Positions 13,024-16,657 of a stretch of 16,657 bases of DNA are shown in pieces (positions within the stretch are counted from its first letter, which is position 1; each line of letters starts with the position of its first letter). A program made the position numbers and the translations under genes. Origin of the DNA: Candidatus Kariarchaeota archaeon (GTDB lineage: Archaea; Asgardarchaeota; Heimdallarchaeia; Heimdallarchaeales; Kariarchaeaceae); the NCBI GenBank assembly GCA_016839545.1, contig JAEOUB010000004.1:1-16657 (forward strand), given 5' to 3'. Under the pieces are notes generated by a model that saw only the letters and a list, made by a program, of their open reading frames with translations, did not search any database and was not told the origin of the DNA.

Positions 13024-13959
13024 TTAGAATTCAAGCATCCACGGATATTTCTGTCTGACAATCTCAAATACAAGTTCTGGAGGGAATACACCTTCCTCAG
13101 TAATCATCGCATCAACTAGATCACGAGAGACCGTTTCAAAAGAGGGATTCAGAAATTGAAGACCTTCAGGAACATCTGGCCAGTCAGCAGTGATCTCCTT
13201 GATATCTCTCATTTCTATTTCAGTACGACTTCCAAGCACGGTATTGCTGTCGAATTTTAGGAGGCTACCAGAAACATAGAGTGGAATATCAGCCTCTTTA
13301 GCTGCGAGTGCAAGAAGTCTTGATCCGATCTTGTTGAATATGGTTCCCTCTGAGGTAACTGCGTCCATACCAATAATGATCATATCAATAGATTGGTTGC
13401 GAGCCACCCATCTCATAGCAGAGTCTACTACCTGAATTGTGGGGATCCCAGCCTCAACGAGTTCTCTTGCTGTCTTTCTACCCTGATATCTGGGGCGAGT
13501 TTCTGTACAGATTGCCTTGATGTCTTTTCCCATTTCATGAGCTCTAACAAAAATCGCAGAACTGATAGATGAGTGGCAGTGAGTCATGATCGTAAATCCA
13601 TCTTCTATCAATTGTGCACCGGTATTGATGATTTTGTCTTTGGTAGTTTTCAGTAAATCGAGGTATTCGGCTCCGGATTTCAATGCAGCAGCCTCCATCT
13701 CATCAAGAGATCCTTCAATCTGGTACATATCGTACATGACTTTCTTGAGCCCATTTCTCATTGCAGGCTCAGTCGGACGAGTGTTATAGATAATATCTCT
13801 AGCTTCCTGTACTTTATTGAGGAATTCCTCGCGACCTAAAGAAGTCGGAAGACGATTGATATACTCAGTGAATGCCTTTACACCTTCAATCGCAACATTG
13901 GTAGCCCCTTGGATCTTTAATGAAATGATGTCATCAGCCACACTACGTAATTGGTCCAT
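13024..13959 (-). CDS. Ribose-1,5-bisphosphate isomerase (e2b2, eIF2B-alpha-like fold)
   Basis: 311 residues, ATG at 13959. It isomerises ribose-1,5-bisphosphate to ribulose-1,5-bisphosphate, the second step of the archaeal AMP pathway. The Rossmann-like C-domain carries the diagnostic isomerase residues C128 (in THCHSSISS) and D199 (in GMDAVTSEGTIFNKIGS), equivalent to the catalytic Cys/Asp pair of the Thermococcus enzyme, plus the phosphate-binding ETRPRYQGRKTA. The N-terminal helical domain is of normal length. These residues separate it from true eIF2B regulatory subunits of the same fold, and the methylthioribose-1-phosphate isomerase family is less likely given the overall match. It is encoded in the same district as RuBisCO and AMP phosphorylase, which confirms the pathway. 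TTTAAA at 13983 on the minus-strand promoter side has leaderless spacing. Confidence 0.92.
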   Translation of the reverse strand: MDQLRSVADDIISLKIQGATNVAIEGVKAFTEYINRLPTSLGREEFLNKVQEARDIIYNTRPTEPAMRNGLKKVMYDMYQIEGSLDEMEAAALKSGAEYLDLLKTTKDKIINTGAQLIEDGFTIMTHCHSSISSAIFVRAHEMGKDIKAICTETRPRYQGRKTARELVEAGIPTIQVVDSAMRWVARNQSIDMIIIGMDAVTSEGTIFNKIGSRLLALAAKEADIPLYVSGSLLKFDSNTVLGSRTEIEMRDIKEITADWPDVPEGLQFLNPSFETVSRDLVDAMITEEGVFPPELVFEIVRQKYPWMLEF

Positions 13960-13982
13960 ATCGGAATTTGATCATGTGCTCA

Positions 13983-13988
13983 TTTAAA
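13983..13988 (-). promoter_or_regulatory. TATA-like box of ribose-1,5-bisphosphate isomerase
   Basis: TTTAAA, 24-29 nt upstream of the ATG at 13959 on the minus strand, gives leaderless spacing. Confidence 0.45.
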
Positions 13989-14058
13989 GAGAAGGATCAC
14001 TCTGTCTGAAGATGCTGAATGACAAGACATACATTATCAAATCAAATTCTCAATCAGG

Positions 14059-14391
14059 ATGAATACTTTAGAGAAATTACAAGAGAGGATGAAAGATTTT
14101 GTAGCATTGAGGAACTGGACTGCTGCTCATACACCCAAGCATTTGGTGATGTCTATTGCAATCGAAGCTTCTGAGTTGATGGAAATCTTTCAATGGATGA
14201 CAGAGAAAGATGCCCTTGACCGTGCTCTTCATGACTCTGAGGTACGAGCTAGTCTGAAAGATGAAATAGCTGATGTCATGATATATTGTCTATCTCTTGC
14301 CAACGTAACAAAACTTGATCTGAAGAAAGTAATCGAAGATAAAATGGATCGCAATGATACGAGATTCCCTCCCAAGCATACACTGAATTAG
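14059..14391 (+). CDS. MazG-like nucleotide pyrophosphohydrolase (dCTPP1/RS21-C6 type)
   Basis: 110 residues, ATG at 14059. An all-alpha NTP pyrophosphohydrolase with the metal-binding pattern ExxE...ExxD: E36 and E39 in AIEASELMEIFQW, and E69 and D72 in KDEIADVMIYC. The RNWTAAHTPKHLVMSIAIEA stretch closely follows the dCTPP1/RS21-C6 subgroup, which hydrolyses dNTPs (often modified dCTP) to dNMP and pyrophosphate. Single-domain length is normal for this group and much shorter than full MazG. It lies between the divergent isomerase gene and AMP phosphorylase, 89 nt before the latter, so it could clean the nucleotide pool and feed monophosphates into salvage; that link is inferred from position. 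Substrate preference cannot be read from the sequence. Confidence 0.85.
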   Translation: MNTLEKLQERMKDFVALRNWTAAHTPKHLVMSIAIEASELMEIFQWMTEKDALDRALHDSEVRASLKDEIADVMIYCLSLANVTKLDLKKVIEDKMDRNDTRFPPKHTLN

Positions 14392-14418
14392 CTCTTTGTT
14401 CGTATTTGAAACAACGGG

Positions 14419-14426
14419 AATAAATA
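14419..14426 (+). promoter_or_regulatory. TATA-like box of AMP phosphorylase
   Basis: AATAAATA lies 55-62 nt before the ATG at 14481. The predicted start site near 14448 leaves a leader of about 30 nt, which contains the Shine-Dalgarno site at 14471. Confidence 0.4.
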
Positions 14427-14470
14427 GGATCATGTGCTTTGTGGTATCTCGACAACGCGAAGAAACTCCA

Positions 14471-14476
14471 AGGTGA
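14471..14476 (+). promoter_or_regulatory. Shine-Dalgarno site (AGGTGA) fixing the AMP phosphorylase start
   Basis: AGGTGA complements the archaeal 16S 3' end and is 4 nt from the ATG at 14481. It decides against the in-frame TTG at 14439. Confidence 0.6.
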
Positions 14477-14480
14477 GTCC

Positions 14481-15998
14481 ATGAAAGTAAAGATTTTAGA
14501 GAATTTTAGTACCAAAAGTGAAATTGTATTAATCAATCCCAAGATTGAAGATCCGAGAGATTCACAGACCAATCTCTCACAAATACGAGCCAAAGATAAA
14601 AAAATGCTTGTTCAGGTGGCCAGATCCGACTTAGTAGATGAGGGGTCAATGGGACTTCCTCCTCTTGTTGCAGAAAGAATGGGCGTAGTTGAAGGTGATC
14701 CCATTTCGATCAAACCACGGACGACTCCGGTTTCTCTTCCTATTATCATGAAGAAATATGAGAAGAAACCTTGGACCAGTGATGATCTGAGAACAATTGT
14801 TGATGATATTTATGCAGGTAACGTCAGTGACCTTGAAATGAGCGCTTTTACCCTTGCAATGCAGTATGAGAGCCTAAATATTGATGAAACCGAACATCTC
14901 ACCCGATCCTTCACTCTTCACGGAGAACAGTTGGAGTTTGGAGAGCCTGTCTATGATAAACACTCAATTGGGGGGATACCAGGTAACAAGGTATCACTTC
15001 TTATTGTCCCTATCGTGGCGGCAGCTGGTTTATTAATACCTAAGACCTCGTCAAGGGCGATTACTTCTCCATCGGGTACTGCGGATACAATGGAAGTTCT
15101 CTGCAATGTTGATTTCTCCGCTGAGGAGATCCTGGAAATTACGCCAAAAACCCGTGGGATGATTGTTTGGGGAGGTCAACTCAATTTAGCTCCCGTGGAT
15201 TCTGAGATTATCACTCGTGTTGAGAGACCCCTATCTTTGGACCCTGAGAGTGTTATCATAGCTTCCATCCTCTCAAAGAAGTTAAGCACTGGTGTGAAAC
15301 ATCTTGTCTTGGATATGCCAACTGGATTTGAGACCAAAATTGAGAGCAGAATGGATGCTAAGAATCTTTCAGCATTATTTGTCGAGATCGGTAGACGAGT
15401 GGGGATCACAGTTGAAGCTGCATTAACCTATGCCGATCAACCTGTGGGTCACGCGATTGGTCCTGCACTAGAAGCGAAAGAGGCAATTGAGACTCTTATG
15501 GGACAAGGTCCAAGATCAGTTCTAGAAAAATCTGTTGAGCTTGCGGGTATTCTGCTTGAAATGGGTGGTCTCGCATCTCGAGGTCAAGGTGCACGAATGG
15601 CAAATGAGTATGTAAAATCAGGGAAGGCTCTTGAGAAATTCTATGAAATCATTCTGGCTCAGGGTGCAGACAAGAAATATTCTCCTGATGATATTGCCGT
15701 TGGTCAATACAGATCTGCAATTAAAGCTCAGGATGATGGTTATATCTCTTATGTCTCCAATAAACAGATTAAGAATATCGCAGCAGCCCTTGGATGTCCC
15801 CAAGACAAAGAGTCAGGTGTAATTCTTCGCAGAAAACGAGGTGAGTTTGTGAAGAAAGGTGAGGTTATCATGGATCTTTTCACAACACGAGAGTCAGCTT
15901 TGGACAGTGCGTTGCAAATAGCCAATCTCAAAGTCCCTTGGAGACTGGAAGGTATGGTCTTGGAGAGGATCGGTAGCGGTTCAATAGAACTAGATTAG
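14481..15998 (+). CDS. deoA: AMP (nucleoside monophosphate) phosphorylase, archaeal DeoA type
   Basis: 505 residues from the ATG at 14481. It phosphorolyses AMP (and other NMPs in characterised archaeal enzymes) to the free base and ribose-1,5-bisphosphate, the first step of the pathway completed by the isomerase and RuBisCO in this window. The N-terminal domain of about 85 residues is the extension that distinguishes archaeal AMP phosphorylases from bacterial thymidine phosphorylase (about 440 residues). Then comes the alpha-bundle (SDLEMSAFTLAMQYESL) and the phosphate site DKHSIGGIPGNK at 159-170, followed by SSRAITSPSGTADTMEVL at 190-207. Length is essentially that of the Thermococcus enzyme (503). 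The archaeal SIGG in place of the bacterial KHSTGG supports the AMP phosphorylase subgroup. All phosphate-binding segments look intact. Deoxy-nucleotide activity is unknown. Confidence 0.93.
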   Translation: MKVKILENFSTKSEIVLINPKIEDPRDSQTNLSQIRAKDKKMLVQVARSDLVDEGSMGLPPLVAERMGVVEGDPISIKPRTTPVSLPIIMKKYEKKPWTSDDLRTIVDDIYAGNVSDLEMSAFTLAMQYESLNIDETEHLTRSFTLHGEQLEFGEPVYDKHSIGGIPGNKVSLLIVPIVAAAGLLIPKTSSRAITSPSGTADTMEVLCNVDFSAEEILEITPKTRGMIVWGGQLNLAPVDSEIITRVERPLSLDPESVIIASILSKKLSTGVKHLVLDMPTGFETKIESRMDAKNLSALFVEIGRRVGITVEAALTYADQPVGHAIGPALEAKEAIETLMGQGPRSVLEKSVELAGILLEMGGLASRGQGARMANEYVKSGKALEKFYEIILAQGADKKYSPDDIAVGQYRSAIKAQDDGYISYVSNKQIKNIAAALGCPQDKESGVILRRKRGEFVKKGEVIMDLFTTRESALDSALQIANLKVPWRLEGMVLERIGSGSIELD

Positions 15999-16010
15999 TT
16001 TCGATAAGAA

Positions 16011-16017
16011 CATATAG
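16011..16017 (+). promoter_or_regulatory. TATA box of ZPR1 gene
   Basis: CATATAG, 25-31 nt before the ATG at 16042, gives leaderless spacing. The AT-rich CATATTATTC at 16028-16037 is too close to the start codon to serve as the TATA box. Confidence 0.45.
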
Positions 16018-16041
16018 ATCAGAATAGCATATTATTCATAG

Positions 16042-16602
16042 ATGAGTGACTTACCTCCCTCCCATGACTACAAGGTAGAGCCAATAACCTGTCCAGTGTG
16101 TCAATCAGCTACAGCCACTGTAATCACTCACATCCTGGATATTCCGTATTATGACGATTATGCCTCTATCTCTATCTCCTGTCGAGATTGTGGATATAGA
16201 ATGAATGATTTCATGAATCTTCAATCAAAGCCACCTACTCGTATGATATATCCCATAGAGAGTGAGAAAGATGGAAGAACAAAGGTCGTGAGATCTCGAG
16301 AGGGTATAGTTATCATTCCTGAACTGGCAATCAGAATTGAACCAACAGGAGATGGAACTACTTGGATACGCAATATTGAAGGCATTTTGGAGGATATACA
16401 ACAAAAACTGTCCATTTCTTTGGCATATAGTGAGACAGAAGAGGAGAGGAATACTGTGAAAGCAAGGATAGAACTTGTGGAACAGCTGAAAGAATATTCT
16501 CAGCCTTTCACTATTGAGGTTGAGGATCCGTCTGGAAATTCGATCATACTTCCAGTAGATGAGACAAAGTTACAGATTATTGAACTGCCTGTAGATGAAT
16601 AG
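16042..16602 (+). CDS. zpr1: ZPR1 zinc-finger domain protein, single-domain archaeal form
   Basis: 186 residues, ATG at 16042. The C4 zinc finger CPVC (C17, C20) and CRDC (C47, C50) is separated by 26 residues with the ZPR1-typical ILDIPYYDDYASISISCRDCGYRMNDF. The following beta-rich region (VVRSREGIVIIPELAIRIEPTGDGTTWIRNIEGIL) is the conserved ZPR1 A/B domain, and a helix (ERNTVKARIELVEQLKEY) precedes the tail. Eukaryotic ZPR1 has two such modules and acts as a folding chaperone for eEF1A; archaeal proteins have one and their role is not established, though an aEF1A connection is reasonable. It is transcribed from its own leaderless promoter after AMP phosphorylase. After it, 16603-16657 shows no gene or clear signal. 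Confidence 0.92.
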   Translation: MSDLPPSHDYKVEPITCPVCQSATATVITHILDIPYYDDYASISISCRDCGYRMNDFMNLQSKPPTRMIYPIESEKDGRTKVVRSREGIVIIPELAIRIEPTGDGTTWIRNIEGILEDIQQKLSISLAYSETEEERNTVKARIELVEQLKEYSQPFTIEVEDPSGNSIILPVDETKLQIIELPVDE

Positions 16603-16657
16603 ATGGTGTACTCAGTGCTCCAGATTCTAATCATAGTATAACTCAGAAAACTTAGCC

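Noticed and set aside
13024..13959. Translation initiation factor eIF2B subunit
   Set aside because: The fold is shared, but C128, D199 and the ETRPRYQGR motif plus the RuBisCO/AMP phosphorylase context identify ribose-1,5-bisphosphate isomerase.
14481..15998. Bacterial-type thymidine phosphorylase
   Set aside because: It has the extra N-terminal domain and the DKHSIGG motif of archaeal AMP phosphorylase and matches its length.
1..16657. CRISPR array, insertion sequence, prophage or integrase
   Set aside because: No regularly spaced repeats, terminal inverted repeats, transposase or recombinase motifs were seen on either strand.

Overview
The window looks like a chromosomal segment of an Asgard archaeon. 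Archaeal signs are TATA-type promoters 24-30 nt ahead of many start codons (which implies leaderless mRNAs), a Pelota homologue, an archaeal-type AMP phosphorylase, ribose-1,5-bisphosphate isomerase, form III-like RuBisCO and a single-domain ZPR1. Asgard-specific signs are a VPS22/SNF8-like ESCRT-II subunit and close relatives of proteins otherwise familiar from eukaryotes: both halves of the OGFOD1/Tpa1 prolyl hydroxylase, a long eukaryote-type DERA aldolase and an ALDH16-type double aldehyde dehydrogenase. The lineage inside Asgard cannot be fixed by eye. Family assignments rest on motifs and remembered family sequences; no search was run.

Region 1 (1-3718): the 3' part of pelota (ribosome rescue), a convergent DUF2277 gene, then a probable three-gene unit. 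The first two genes overlap by 8 nt. Gene 1 resembles the catalytic N-terminal half of OGFOD1/Tpa1 and gene 2 the non-catalytic C-terminal half. The third gene encodes a PDZ-containing membrane protein that aligns with site-2 proteases but has lost the metal-binding motifs.

Region 2 (3741-6376): a leaderless tRNA 2-thiolation enzyme (Ncs6/TtuA family), then on the minus strand a VPS22-like ESCRT-II protein preceded by a two-TM protein with a possible PH-like domain, and a tRNA-Ala(GGC) followed by a T-run.

Region 3 (6500-15998) is a nucleotide-sugar salvage district. RuBisCO, ribose-1,5-bisphosphate isomerase and AMP phosphorylase make up the complete archaeal AMP pathway (AMP -> ribose-1,5-bisphosphate -> RuBP -> 3-phosphoglycerate). 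Between them sits a deoxyribose branch: DERA splits deoxyribose-5-phosphate into acetaldehyde and glyceraldehyde-3-phosphate, and ALDH16 (4 nt downstream) probably oxidises the acetaldehyde. A MazG-like nucleotide pyrophosphohydrolase could supply nucleoside monophosphates. Two paralogous small winged-helix proteins lie between the two branches; the second has a near-perfect palindrome over its TATA box and may regulate the locus. An unrecognised 236-residue protein converges on RuBisCO.

Region 4 (16010-16657): a leaderless ZPR1 zinc-finger gene, then about 55 nt with no recognisable feature.

Genes are tightly packed. All four convergent pairs end within 10 nt of each other or overlap. No insertion sequence, CRISPR array, integrase or other sign of recent mobility was seen.
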